Positions 42,270 through 51,150 of a DNA stretch of 64,000 bases are shown here, one piece after another; positions within the stretch are counted from its first letter, which is position 1, and each line of letters opens with the position of its first letter. The DNA is from Fibrobacter sp. (GTDB taxonomy: Bacteria; Fibrobacterota; Fibrobacteria; Fibrobacterales; Fibrobacteraceae). A model generated the notes under the pieces. It had not been told where the DNA came from and searched no databases. It saw nothing but the letters and a program-made list of their open reading frames with translations. The stretch is from positions 62,001 through 126,000 of the forward strand of contig JAFPWY010000010.1 of NCBI GenBank assembly GCA_017412605.1, in the 5' to 3' direction. Position numbers and translations under genes: made by a program.

Positions 42270-43676
42270 ATGGCAGATAACGGAACTGCACAGAATTTTG
42301 AAGGCCGCCAGATGCCCATGGATACCGATGCCGAGCGCTACTTGCTGGGCGGTATTCTCCGTGACCCCTCCGTCATGGAAACGGCGACGGCCGAAATATC
42401 CGGTGAAGACTTTTTCTACATGGAACGCCACCAGCTCATTTGGACGGCTCTTACCAATCTGTACAGGGCGGGTACGCCAATCGACCTGGTCACGCTCTCT
42501 GCTGAGCTGGACAAGGCGGGTAAACTTGCGCTGGCCGGTGGCCGTGAATACCTTTTCGATTTGATGGAATCCGTCGCCTCCTCGGCGAACGTTGCGTGGC
42601 AACTTGAACACCTGCGCGATAAGGCCGTGCTCCGCAGGCTGATCCGCAGCTCTTCCGATACCATTAAGAAAGCCATGGATTCGACCGTCAATACCGACGA
42701 AGTCCTCCAGTCGGCGGAACGTTCCATTTTCTCCATTGCCGAACAGAAGGTGAAGGATTCGCTCCGTTCCATAGACAAGTTCGTGGCGCCGCTTCTCGAA
42801 CGCCTGAACAACAGGAAGGACGGTATTACAGGCGTCCCCACGGGCATTACCGAACTGGACGAACTGACCAATGGTCTCCAGCCTTCGGACCTGATTATCC
42901 TGGCAGCGCGTCCTGGCGTGGGTAAGACTTCTTTCGCACTCACGATTGCCGCAAATGCGGCCATCGATTACAACAAGCATGTTGCCTTCTTCAGCCTCGA
43001 AATGGATGGCGTGCAGCTTGCACAGCGCCTGCTGTGCTCCCGTGCCCAGGTCGACCAGAGCAGGTTACGCAATGGCAAGCTCAGCCGCGACGAGATGAAC
43101 AAGCTCATCGCATTCGTTACGCCTATCAACCAGGCTCCGCTGTTTGTCGACGACAACGCCGACCTCGGCATCATGGAACTTATGAGCAAGACCCGCAAGC
43201 TCAAACGGCAGGGCAAGCTCGACCTGGTTGTCATCGACTACCTGCAGCTGATGAAGACTGGCGGCGAAGAGAACCGCGCTGTCGCCATCGGCGCCATATC
43301 CCGCGGTCTTAAGATTTTGGCGAAGGAACTGAGTGTACCGGTCATTGCTCTCGCCCAGTTGAGCCGTAAGGTCGAGGAGAAGGGTCGCGAACGTCCGCAA
43401 TTGAGCGACCTCCGCGAGTCGGGCTCTATCGAACAGGACGCCGATATGGTGTGGTTCGTGGACCGCCCCTACGTGCGTAACCACCACGAAGACGAAATTC
43501 ACAATGCGGAACTGATGGTCGCCAAGCATCGTAATGGTTCCGTCAAGGACATCAAGCTTTGCTTCATGCCCGAATACACAACCTTCTACGACTGGACCGA
43601 CGATATGGAGGCCAGTTACCAGAGCGACCGCGATGAAGGTGACGGCGGCGATTTCGGCCCGATGGATTGGGGGTAG
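42270..43676 (+). CDS. dnaB: Replicative DNA helicase
   Basis: A 468-aa hexameric replication-fork helicase. The N-terminal helical domain is at about 15-115 (PMDTDAERYLLGGILRDP). After the linker, the RecA-like domain begins TGVPTGITELDELTNGLQPSDLIILAARPGVGKTSFAL with Walker A about 219-226. FFSLEMDGVQLAQRL, LVVIDYLQLM (Walker B) and the C-terminal RPQLSDLRESGSIEQDADMVWFVDR and KHRNGSVKDIKL are all present. No intein. It is followed 3 nt later by mlaE. Confidence 0.97.
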   Translation: MADNGTAQNFEGRQMPMDTDAERYLLGGILRDPSVMETATAEISGEDFFYMERHQLIWTALTNLYRAGTPIDLVTLSAELDKAGKLALAGGREYLFDLMESVASSANVAWQLEHLRDKAVLRRLIRSSSDTIKKAMDSTVNTDEVLQSAERSIFSIAEQKVKDSLRSIDKFVAPLLERLNNRKDGITGVPTGITELDELTNGLQPSDLIILAARPGVGKTSFALTIAANAAIDYNKHVAFFSLEMDGVQLAQRLLCSRAQVDQSRLRNGKLSRDEMNKLIAFVTPINQAPLFVDDNADLGIMELMSKTRKLKRQGKLDLVVIDYLQLMKTGGEENRAVAIGAISRGLKILAKELSVPVIALAQLSRKVEEKGRERPQLSDLRESGSIEQDADMVWFVDRPYVRNHHEDEIHNAELMVAKHRNGSVKDIKLCFMPEYTTFYDWTDDMEASYQSDRDEGDGGDFGPMDWG

Positions 43677-43679
43677 CAG

Positions 43680-44462
43680 GTGTTCTTGATTGTGCGTCCG
43701 GTAGCCTGGGTGGGCAAGGTCGTCGTCGGTGCGATATCGAGCATCGGTGAGTGCCTGTGCATCCTGTTCTGCACGGTGCTGCGCTTCCGCTATCTCCACA
43801 AGAATCCGGCTTTGCTGGTGAAGGAGATGATCTCCATCGGCGTCTCTTCACTGCCTCTGCTTTTCGTGACTTCCGTCTTTACGGGCATGGTGGCGACCGT
43901 CATGGCCGAATTCGAATTCCATAACCTGGTTTCGGACAAGTTTGTCGGTACTGCCGCCTGCAAGATGATTCTCATCGAGCTCGGACCGCTGCTCACGGCT
44001 ATCGTGCTTTCCGGCCGTGTCGGAAGCGCCGTCGCGGCCGAGATTGGTTCGATGAAGGAAAAGGAAGAACTGTCGGCCTATACCGTGCTCGGCCTGGATA
44101 CCTACCGCTACTTGGCGATGCCTCGCTATTTCGCATTCCTCACGATGATTCCCTGCCTGACCGCCATATCCAATGCGCTTGCCTTGATTGGTGGCTGGAT
44201 CGTGTGCGTACTCGCACTCGATATCACGACGTACACCTACTACACGGGAATGCAGTACCTGTTCGAGAATATGGACCTGTGGTCGGGCATGATCAAGTCG
44301 ATTGTGTTCGGCACGATTATCTTTGTGCTCGCGTATTACCACGGCATCAACTCGAAGCCGGGTGCGCATGGTGTCGGCCTCGCTACGATGAGCGTGGTCG
44401 TTTCCAGCTGTCTCATGATTCTAGTTGCTGACTTTGTTCTTGATGCTATCATGTTCTTCTAG
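43680..44462 (+). CDS. mlaE: MlaE-family ABC transporter permease
   Basis: A 260-aa inner-membrane permease of the phospholipid-trafficking (Mla/TGD1) type. It has about five hydrophobic segments, the hallmark LLTAIVLSGRVGSAVAAEIGSMKEKEE (about 97-125) and the late GVGLATMSVVVSSCLMILVADFVL. The start is GTG, preceded by a G-rich stretch after the dnaB stop. It is paired with the ATPase gene 17 nt downstream. An MlaD-like substrate-binding gene does not follow in this window. Confidence 0.92.
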   Translation: MFLIVRPVAWVGKVVVGAISSIGECLCILFCTVLRFRYLHKNPALLVKEMISIGVSSLPLLFVTSVFTGMVATVMAEFEFHNLVSDKFVGTAACKMILIELGPLLTAIVLSGRVGSAVAAEIGSMKEKEELSAYTVLGLDTYRYLAMPRYFAFLTMIPCLTAISNALALIGGWIVCVLALDITTYTYYTGMQYLFENMDLWSGMIKSIVFGTIIFVLAYYHGINSKPGAHGVGLATMSVVVSSCLMILVADFVLDAIMFF

Positions 44463-44479
44463 AGGAATCAGGTAAGATT

Positions 44480-45274
44480 ATGCCGAATGTGAACATTAAC
44501 CCGAACGACATCGCTATCCGCCTCAAGGGCCTCAAGAAGTCCTTTGGTTCGCAGACGGTTCTCGAAGACGTGAACCTGGATATTCGGCGTGGCGAAACCA
44601 TGGTCATCATCGGTAAGTCCGGTGGCGGCAAGTCCGTCATCTTGAAGCACATGATCGGTCTGCTGCAGCCGGATGGCGGCGAGGTGTCGGTCGATGGCGT
44701 GACCATCAGTACCTCGAAGTTTTTCGATACGCGTACCATCCGCCGCAAGATGGGCATGCTGTTCCAGATGGGAGCCCTTTTCGACTCGATGACGACCGGC
44801 GAGAACATCGCGTTTGCCCTCCGCGAACATCATCCTGAACTTTCCGAACGCCAGATCCAGAATATTGTCACCGAAAAACTGCAGATGATTAACTTGGTCC
44901 CCGAGTTCAGGACCAAGATGCCTTCCGAACTTTCGGGCGGTATGCGTAAACGTGTGGCCCTGGCCCGCGCCATCGCGCTCAACCCGGAAATCCTCCTTTA
45001 TGACGAACCGACGACCGGCCTTGACCCCATCACGAGCGATGTCATCAACGACCTCATCCTCGACATGCAGAGCAAGCTCGGCGTGACCTCTGTTGTTGTG
45101 ACGCACGACATGGTAAGCGCGTTCAAGGTGGCCGATCGCATCGCGATGCTTTACAATGGCCGCATTATCGAGGTGGGCACTGTCGATGAAATCAAGAGGA
45201 CGTCGAATCCCTACGTCCACCAGTTCATCACGGGACAGCGCAAGATGGAAGAACCCGGAAAATCGGCGGACTAG
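44480..45274 (+). CDS. mlaF: MlaF-family ABC transporter ATP-binding protein
   Basis: A 264-aa ATPase partner of the MlaE permease. Walker A is GKSGGGKSV (about 43-51), the Q-loop follows, the signature LSGGMRKRVALARA is at about 155-168 and Walker B is ILLYDEPTTGLDP. VVVTHDMVSAFKVADRIAMLYNGRIIEVG is the H-loop region. It probably powers lipid movement between the inner and outer membranes. The gene ends 144 bp before the lipoprotein cluster. Confidence 0.93.
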   Translation: MPNVNINPNDIAIRLKGLKKSFGSQTVLEDVNLDIRRGETMVIIGKSGGGKSVILKHMIGLLQPDGGEVSVDGVTISTSKFFDTRTIRRKMGMLFQMGALFDSMTTGENIAFALREHHPELSERQIQNIVTEKLQMINLVPEFRTKMPSELSGGMRKRVALARAIALNPEILLYDEPTTGLDPITSDVINDLILDMQSKLGVTSVVVTHDMVSAFKVADRIAMLYNGRIIEVGTVDEIKRTSNPYVHQFITGQRKMEEPGKSAD

Positions 45275-45418
45275 CTATTCCGATTTGGAATAAAGTGTCT
45301 CCTTTTTTAATGAAATGAGTCACTTTTTTTTGCAAATGGGGCTAATTTGGACAAAAAAAGCGAAAACGGCAACCCGTTTGTAAATAATTATTTAAATTTA
45401 GGGATGTAGGGGAATATT

Positions 45419-46417
45419 ATGAAGATTAGGATTCTTTACCTTATTGGCGCAATTTGCTTGATAGTCGCATTCTGGGCATGCGGCGGTGGTGACCTTTATT
45501 ACCCGGAAACGGATGACTTGGTCGCTGTCGAGAAGTTTGAGAAGAAAATTGGTCCTAAAGAGTTGAATGCTATGATGGATTCTTGCTTGGCTGACGCGAA
45601 GTGCAGTGCAAAGTGGGATTCATCGTTGGGTCGCCCGGAATGGACCAGTAAAACCAAGAGCAGCTCGTCTCATAAGGCTAGCAGCTCTTCGAAGGAAGAT
45701 TCCGCCGCGTCAAAGGAAAGCAGTTCTTCTATCAAGGATGTCTCCTCTGCGGCTTCCGACAAGTCTAGCTCCTCGAAGAGTCCTGATCCGGAGAGTTCTT
45801 CCTCGGCGCCTAAGGAATCAAGCAGTTCCAAGGTTGAGCCGGAATCGAGCAGTGATGTGACCCCCACTTCGTCCGAAGAGGAAGAGTCTTCTTCGAGCGA
45901 GGAAGATCCGATTTCTAGTGATGAAAGTTCTTCCAGCGAAGACGCTCCGGAGGAATCGTCATCCTCGGTTTCCTCGAGTTCCTACCTTCCTCCGGCTGGA
46001 ACGTGCAAACCGGATAAGACCCAGGCCAAGCTCGGCGAGCCCGTGACGTGGACCTATTACCCCGACGAAGGCACGCTCCATGACAAATATTTCCGCTGGT
46101 TAGCAGATCCCGAAGAGATGGATATGGAATATTGCATAGCGGGCGAAAATGGCATTGGATATGGAGAGGTTCAACCCGCTGTTGTTGCTTATAAGAAGCC
46201 GGGAAAGGTGACTGGTGCCTCTATTAGGATTGGAACGGATAAAGGTCACACAACGGATATCGAATGTGATCCGGTCTTCTACGTTACCGTGATAAATGAA
46301 CCTTATTCCGCTTCCAGTTCGAGTGATCCAGAGGATGATCCCCCTCCCGAAACATCGACTAGTTCGAGTAGCAGCTCTTCGAGTAGAAACGGCGGGACCC
46401 CTGATATAGGTTATTAA
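45419..46417 (+). CDS. Ser-rich surface lipoprotein, first of three
   Basis: A 332-aa protein. Signal peptide and lipobox FWAC-GGGD (Cys about residue 20). A short acidic/helical domain (to about 75) is followed by a poly-Ser/Glu/Lys linker (about 78-190) with SSSS blocks. A small beta domain starts GTCKPDKTQAKLGEPVTWTYYPDEGT. A second Ser-rich tail (SSSDPEDDPPPETSTSSSSSSSS) leads to a short C-terminus. Shine-Dalgarno AGGGGAA. It shares architecture with the next two genes. Probably surface-anchored; function unknown. Confidence 0.72.
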   Translation: MKIRILYLIGAICLIVAFWACGGGDLYYPETDDLVAVEKFEKKIGPKELNAMMDSCLADAKCSAKWDSSLGRPEWTSKTKSSSSHKASSSSKEDSAASKESSSSIKDVSSAASDKSSSSKSPDPESSSSAPKESSSSKVEPESSSDVTPTSSEEEESSSSEEDPISSDESSSSEDAPEESSSSVSSSSYLPPAGTCKPDKTQAKLGEPVTWTYYPDEGTLHDKYFRWLADPEEMDMEYCIAGENGIGYGEVQPAVVAYKKPGKVTGASIRIGTDKGHTTDIECDPVFYVTVINEPYSASSSSDPEDDPPPETSTSSSSSSSSRNGGTPDIGY

Positions 46418-46552
46418 CGGCTCTTGTAAGTCTGACGTATTAGTCGCTGATTGTTGATTCGTGCTCTTGTGGACAAATTTACCATACAAAGTTGGTGAAT
46501 TCTGTTCTTTGTATCCTTCTTTTTTGTATTTTTTAACAAAGTGGGGTGTACT

Positions 46553-47971
46553 ATGAATAGAATAATTTTATATGGTTTTGCCTTAACGGGCCTTGCGGCC
46601 CTGTTTTGGGCCTGTGGCTCAGGCGAAGTGGTCACCTATAATGACGATGACCAGATGATGGAATATACCTACGGCGAAGACGATGTTGATGGATCCAACT
46701 TGAGAGGAATGGTTGAACAGGCCGTTTCCGCATACTGCGATATGGACGAAAACCGCGATGCCTGTTTGGCGGCGACTCGTCCGGATGACTCTTATATTCA
46801 GGATTCCTCCAAGTCTAAATCTTCCAGCAGCTCCTATGTCCCGGTGAGTAAGCTCAGTTCGTCTTCTCGATTCAGTCCTTTTGCTAGTACGGCATCCAGT
46901 TCAAGCCGCTCCGGGATAACTCCGGTGTACGCCAGCAGTTCAAGCCGCTCCGGGATAACTCCGGTGTATGCCAGCAGTTCAAGCCGCTCCGGGATAACTC
47001 CGGTGCTGACATCATCATCATCTTCTTCTTCGAAGATTTCGTCGCGTTCGTCCTCGTCGCGTGCAGGAACACAGTCCGGTGCGACCACTCTCCCAGAGGA
47101 TGTGCCCTGGGGAACTTGTGTCGCGAATTTGGGCAACCCCGGTTCTAGGGGTGTTCCGCTGAAATGGCAATTCACAATAGATAGGACTGCCGTCAACGGC
47201 AATGTCTCTGTAATGACGAGTTCCACCTATTCTTGGGAGTTTGATGGGGCCGACCCCGCAACTTTCGAGAAGACTGGATCTACGGGATTGACCTCCACGC
47301 CGGTCACTTATGATGAATCCGGCCGCTTTGGAGCCCGTGTGACTATGACGTACAATGGACAGTCTCAGACGGTGGAATGTGACACTGCCGATATTATGGG
47401 ATATCCGGTTACCGACTGTGAATGTGTTCCGGATAAGGAAGAAGTCGATGTTGCTGAGGAATCCATTGCCTCTGGGGCGACTCTCGTAACATGGACCGTG
47501 AGCAAGTGTAAGTCCGAGGACAAGTCGTTTACCTACGAATGGGAAGATGGCATGACCGCTGATGGAGCTTCGGCTTCCATGACCTTGGATGAGAAAATCG
47601 CCTACAAGCCTAAGGTGACTGTCCGGAATTCGGATAACGGTAGCATGGTCGTGACCTGCAATGTGGTCAATACGATTGATTCCGACCATCCGGAATTCGA
47701 GTTCAAGGAACAGAACGCGGAAGTTGAATTGCCTGCAGGGGAATCTACCGTTTACTTTAACATGCCCCAGAACTGGCACAATGGCGATGCCGGAAACTGC
47801 ACGTTCAGCTGCAATAAAATTGGAGATAACCCGGTTACCGTTACGCTTGGCTCGTTTACTCCCGTGACGAACTACTATGTGGAAATCAAGGTGCCGATAT
47901 CCAGTACGATCGGCATGACTCCGATGAAGTTGACGCTTTCTGGTCCGGCGAAATGTAAACTTGGGTGGTAG
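46553..47971 (+). CDS. Ser-rich PKD-like lipoprotein, second of three
   Basis: A 472-aa protein. Lipobox FWAC-GSGE (Cys about residue 21), acidic domain with DDDQMMEYTYGEDD, then a Ser/Arg-rich linker (about 85-180) containing three exact or near-exact 13-residue repeats ASSSSRSGITPVY. From PWGTCVANL (about 184) the protein is beta-rich: TSSTYSWEFDGADPATFEKTGSTG, VTYDESGRFGARVTMTYNG and VTDCECVPDKEEVDV match PKD/Ig-like folds with Cys pairs. It is a paralogue of the next gene. Shine-Dalgarno GTGGGGTG. Surface role; ligand unknown. Confidence 0.75.
   Translation: MNRIILYGFALTGLAALFWACGSGEVVTYNDDDQMMEYTYGEDDVDGSNLRGMVEQAVSAYCDMDENRDACLAATRPDDSYIQDSSKSKSSSSSYVPVSKLSSSSRFSPFASTASSSSRSGITPVYASSSSRSGITPVYASSSSRSGITPVLTSSSSSSSKISSRSSSSRAGTQSGATTLPEDVPWGTCVANLGNPGSRGVPLKWQFTIDRTAVNGNVSVMTSSTYSWEFDGADPATFEKTGSTGLTSTPVTYDESGRFGARVTMTYNGQSQTVECDTADIMGYPVTDCECVPDKEEVDVAEESIASGATLVTWTVSKCKSEDKSFTYEWEDGMTADGASASMTLDEKIAYKPKVTVRNSDNGSMVVTCNVVNTIDSDHPEFEFKEQNAEVELPAGESTVYFNMPQNWHNGDAGNCTFSCNKIGDNPVTVTLGSFTPVTNYYVEIKVPISSTIGMTPMKLTLSGPAKCKLGW
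46892..47008 (+). repeat. Three tandem 39-bp repeats inside the lipoprotein gene
   Basis: Three adjacent 39-bp copies encode ASSSSRSGITPVY (the last ends PVL). Copies differ at only a few bases. Such in-frame repeats can change number by slippage and so alter linker length. Confidence 0.9.
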
Positions 47972-48139
47972 CCCATTCCGGGAAACTAGTTGATTTGACT
48001 GCAAATTTGACAGGGTTGGGGCTTTGCCCCGCCCTTTTTTGCATTTTTGGTTGATTTAACGTGATTCTTATCGCAAAAAAAGGGTTACATATATCTACTT
48101 TTCCCGAGAATTAGTTATCTTTCTGCCATGAGGTTCAAT

Positions 48140-49492
48140 ATGAATAAAAAATTGATGTTTGGGCTGGCTGCGGCTGGCTCCGCAAGCCTCTTTTGGGCAT
48201 GTGGAAGTGGTGATATCGTGGAGATTAATGACGACGACAAAATGGTCTTGGTCTTATTAAATGAGGACGATGCTGCTGCAGAAAACCGAGCCGGTATTAT
48301 TCGGGAAGCATTGATTTTATACTGCCAGGATACGATTAAGGATGCGGCTGGGAACCCTGTGCTTGACGGTAATGGAAAGGTCCAGCTGGGTCCAGTGAGC
48401 GAAGAGTGCATGAATTCTGCTTCCCCGGGTAATATGGGTAGTGATGACGCCTCTAGTTCTTCGTCGGCGACCGTTACAAGTCCCTACAAAGTTAGCAGCA
48501 GCAGCGCATTTAGTCCTTTTGGTGGCGGAAGCCAGCAGCAGAACCCGACAAGCTCGGGCAACGTGCCTGTCCTTTCTTCGCCTTCCCACCAAAATCCGGC
48601 ATCGTCTCCGAGTGGTCAGACTACAGCCACCAGTTCGTCGGCGGCTCCTGTGGATCCCAATGCTTGGGGAACCTGTGCGGCCAATACAACGACCAATTCT
48701 ATCAAGAAGGGTGCCTCCGTGCAATGGAAGCTTGCTCTTGACAACACTAAGGTCGATGCTGCCATCATGACGAGTGGAAGCTATTCCTGGACCTTCCAGG
48801 ATGGAAGCCCGGATAAGGCGACCGTTCAGAAAAGTTTGACGAGCCCGAGTATCACTTATGCGACATCCGGCGAGAAGACTGCTTCGGTTGTTGTTTCCTA
48901 TCAGGGAAAGACCAACACCATCCAGTGTACGCCGCTTGATGTGACTGGTGCAGAAGTTACAGGTTGTTCCTGCATTCCGAGTGAGTCGCAGATTGACATC
49001 GCAACTCAACCGCGTGTGACCTGGAGTGTTACCAAATGCAGTTCTACTGAAACCACGTTCTCTTATGAATGGTCTGATGGACTTGTGGGGACGAACTCTG
49101 CAACGGGTGATCTGAATACCAAGGGAACATTCGCTCCGACCGTTAAAGTGAAGAATGCCGATAACGGCATGATGACCGTCCAGTGCGGTGCTGTCACCGC
49201 TATCGACTCCAAGAATCCGGACTATGTCATCAAGGTTGCTGGACAGCAGGGTGAAATCGAACTTCCTGCCAAGAAGGTGACGGTGGTTGTCGATGTGACT
49301 TTGAACGGCGGTGGAAATCCCAAGGTGATTTGCAATGCTGATGGCCCGATTGGCGGTACCGTGAATAATGTCGCTTTCCAGGCGGGCGCTAGCTACTATG
49401 CAACGCTGCAATTGCCTGCAGGAACGATTAAGAAAGGCGCCCAGCTCGTATTTGAACTGACTTCGCCTGCAAAGTGCGGTGTCGAAAACTAA
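48140..49492 (+). CDS. Ser-rich PKD-like lipoprotein, third of three
   Basis: A 450-aa protein. It is a clear paralogue of the 46553 product: MNKKLMFGLAAAGSASLFWAC-GSGD, acidic segment, Ser/Pro/Gln linker (about 95-175), then AWGTCAAN and a similar beta region with YSWTFQDGSPDKATVQKSLTSP, ITYATSGEKTASVVVSYQGKTN and VTGCSCIPSESQ. The C-terminus FELTSPAKCGVEN mirrors LTLSGPAKCKLGW. ATG 48128 four codons upstream lies 4 nt after TATCTTTC; I prefer 48140 because it aligns with the paralogue and has GAGG before it. It ends at a strong terminator. Confidence 0.74.
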   Translation: MNKKLMFGLAAAGSASLFWACGSGDIVEINDDDKMVLVLLNEDDAAAENRAGIIREALILYCQDTIKDAAGNPVLDGNGKVQLGPVSEECMNSASPGNMGSDDASSSSSATVTSPYKVSSSSAFSPFGGGSQQQNPTSSGNVPVLSSPSHQNPASSPSGQTTATSSSAAPVDPNAWGTCAANTTTNSIKKGASVQWKLALDNTKVDAAIMTSGSYSWTFQDGSPDKATVQKSLTSPSITYATSGEKTASVVVSYQGKTNTIQCTPLDVTGAEVTGCSCIPSESQIDIATQPRVTWSVTKCSSTETTFSYEWSDGLVGTNSATGDLNTKGTFAPTVKVKNADNGMMTVQCGAVTAIDSKNPDYVIKVAGQQGEIELPAKKVTVVVDVTLNGGGNPKVICNADGPIGGTVNNVAFQAGASYYATLQLPAGTIKKGAQLVFELTSPAKCGVEN

Positions 49493-49506
49493 TCCGGTTT
49501 GACAAA

Positions 49507-49538
49507 TAAAAAAGCTCCCTTGAACGGGAGCTTTTTTT
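49507..49538. terminator. Bidirectional rho-independent terminator
   Basis: Stem GCTCCC-ttgaac-GGGAGC flanked by seven A and seven T. It separates the third lipoprotein from the convergent pectinesterase gene. Confidence 0.92.
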
Positions 49539-49554
49539 GTACCCTTATCGGAGC

Positions 49555-51075
49555 TTATTTTCCGAAGAGGATCTGCATGACCTTCCCGCGGCCTCTGTGG
49601 ATTTGCTGGATGCGCTGTCCCTTGGCCGTGTACAGGTGCTGGGATTGCTTGCGTCCCTGTTCCGCATAGCGGTTCCGGTCTATCCGAGCGATGGTTGTGT
49701 CGCCCGGAACTTTTGTCGTGTCGCCAGGAGTGACGGTCGTGTCGCTCGGGACGGTCACGGAATCGCCAGGAGAAGGTGGGATACTATCAGTCGTGCTGGT
49801 GTCCGCGGAACTTGTGTCGGTTGCGCTGGTGTCCGTGACGCTGCTGTCGGTGGCCGCGACCGTGACAACTTCATTGGACTTTTCCCCGAGGCCGCCCATG
49901 GAGTTGGCTGCGCGTAGGTACACCTTGGACCCCTCGGCTATCCCGTCGAGTCCGATGCGCGTGTCCGTGGTGTTGGAGTGGTACTTGCCGTTGACGAACA
50001 CGGCCCAGCAGATGGCGTTCTCGTCGTCGACCCACTTGATGCTCTTGCCGACTTGCGCGATGCTCGGTGCTTTGACCTGTTCCGTCAGTTTGTCCGGCGC
50101 CCAGGAATCGCTGCCACCGAGAACGTTCTTGAGCGTGTACTTGGCTGCTTCTGTGTCGCTCAGCACCGGGTTCAGGTTGGCCGAGCCCCCGTTCTTGTCG
50201 GTGTAGGCGCGGCGGCGGCCGCTGAGGTCGAGTTTTTGTCCGTTGCCGTTCATGCTGTTGTATTCCGCCGAGATGATGGGGACCTCGTTGATGGGGTTCT
50301 GCCAGCCCGATGCTTCCGGCGTGGCAATCATCTTGGTGTTCAGGAATACTGTCTTCGCATGGTTCCAGGAACGACCCAGGTAGTAGTTGTTGAACTGGCT
50401 TTCGATGACGGCGTTGTTGAACACGTAGCCCCATTCCGTGGTGGTTTTGCCTGCCGTGATGACGGCCGCGCTGCGGGTGGGTACGAGCTTGGTGCCCTCG
50501 AAGAACACATCGCCGTCGCCACAGATGAAGTCCACCGTGCCGCGGATCTCGCCACCGTCCCAGTAGGTGCGTCCGCCCTTGTTGGTGTAGTAGGTGTCCT
50601 GTCCGCTAATGAGCCGAACCTGTTTGTACACGTACTTGTCGCCGACTTGCTGTATGGTCACGTGGCGGCAGGCATTCTCGCTGCAGGTCGTGCTCTTGTT
50701 CTGGACAGTGAGATCTTGCATGTAGATGTCATCGGCAGTGTTGAACTGGAGCGTGGCCGTCTTGCTGATGCTTTCCTCGATGGAGCTGTTGAAAAGTGTC
50801 ACGCCTTCCATGCTCTCGCCGATGAACGAGACGTGCGAAGTATTGAATTTCGTGAGTTGGTTCCCGTCGCCGGTGAGCGTGCCGAGGTTGTATTCGCCGT
50901 TGGGGAAGAAGATGATGTAGTGCGAGTCTTCGCTCGTCTTTATCGCCGCAGCTGCGGTCTTGGCCGCCTTGAAATCCCCGTCGACGCCGACAACGAAGTC
51001 GAAGCCGTGCTTGGGGACTGCAAGTACCGTGCCTGCAAGGGCTAAAAGAACCGCGCTGGAAACTGGGGTTTTCAT
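49555..51075 (-). CDS. Secreted pectin methylesterase (CE8)
   Basis: A 506-aa plant-cell-wall enzyme that removes methyl groups from pectin. Signal peptide MKTPVSSAVLLALAGTVLA. The CE8 beta-helix domain covers about 25-310, with VRLISGQDTYY (Gln/Asp), GTVDFICGDGDVFFEG (catalytic Asp) and YYLGRSWNHAKTVFLNT (Arg-Trp) as the canonical motifs. A domain at about 340-410 (SIKWVDDENAICWAVFVNGKY) is fibronectin-like. A Thr/Ser/Asp linker (about 412-465) precedes a short basic C-terminus (HLYTAKGQRIQQIHRGRGK), like the basic terminal domains of Fibrobacter enzymes. GAGGAG precedes the ATG. Confidence 0.92.
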   Translation of the reverse strand: MKTPVSSAVLLALAGTVLAVPKHGFDFVVGVDGDFKAAKTAAAAIKTSEDSHYIIFFPNGEYNLGTLTGDGNQLTKFNTSHVSFIGESMEGVTLFNSSIEESISKTATLQFNTADDIYMQDLTVQNKSTTCSENACRHVTIQQVGDKYVYKQVRLISGQDTYYTNKGGRTYWDGGEIRGTVDFICGDGDVFFEGTKLVPTRSAAVITAGKTTTEWGYVFNNAVIESQFNNYYLGRSWNHAKTVFLNTKMIATPEASGWQNPINEVPIISAEYNSMNGNGQKLDLSGRRRAYTDKNGGSANLNPVLSDTEAAKYTLKNVLGGSDSWAPDKLTEQVKAPSIAQVGKSIKWVDDENAICWAVFVNGKYHSNTTDTRIGLDGIAEGSKVYLRAANSMGGLGEKSNEVVTVAATDSSVTDTSATDTSSADTSTTDSIPPSPGDSVTVPSDTTVTPGDTTKVPGDTTIARIDRNRYAEQGRKQSQHLYTAKGQRIQQIHRGRGKVMQILFGK

Positions 51076-51150
51076 GAACACTCCTCATAGGCTCCCTTTA
51101 GAGGGAACCCATATATATTGGTAATATATATAATTATGTGCTGGAGCGCT

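Noticed and set aside
48317-49411. 364-aa open frame opposite the third Ser-rich lipoprotein
   Set aside because: No signal peptide, Arg/His-rich composition; a shadow of the lipoprotein gene.
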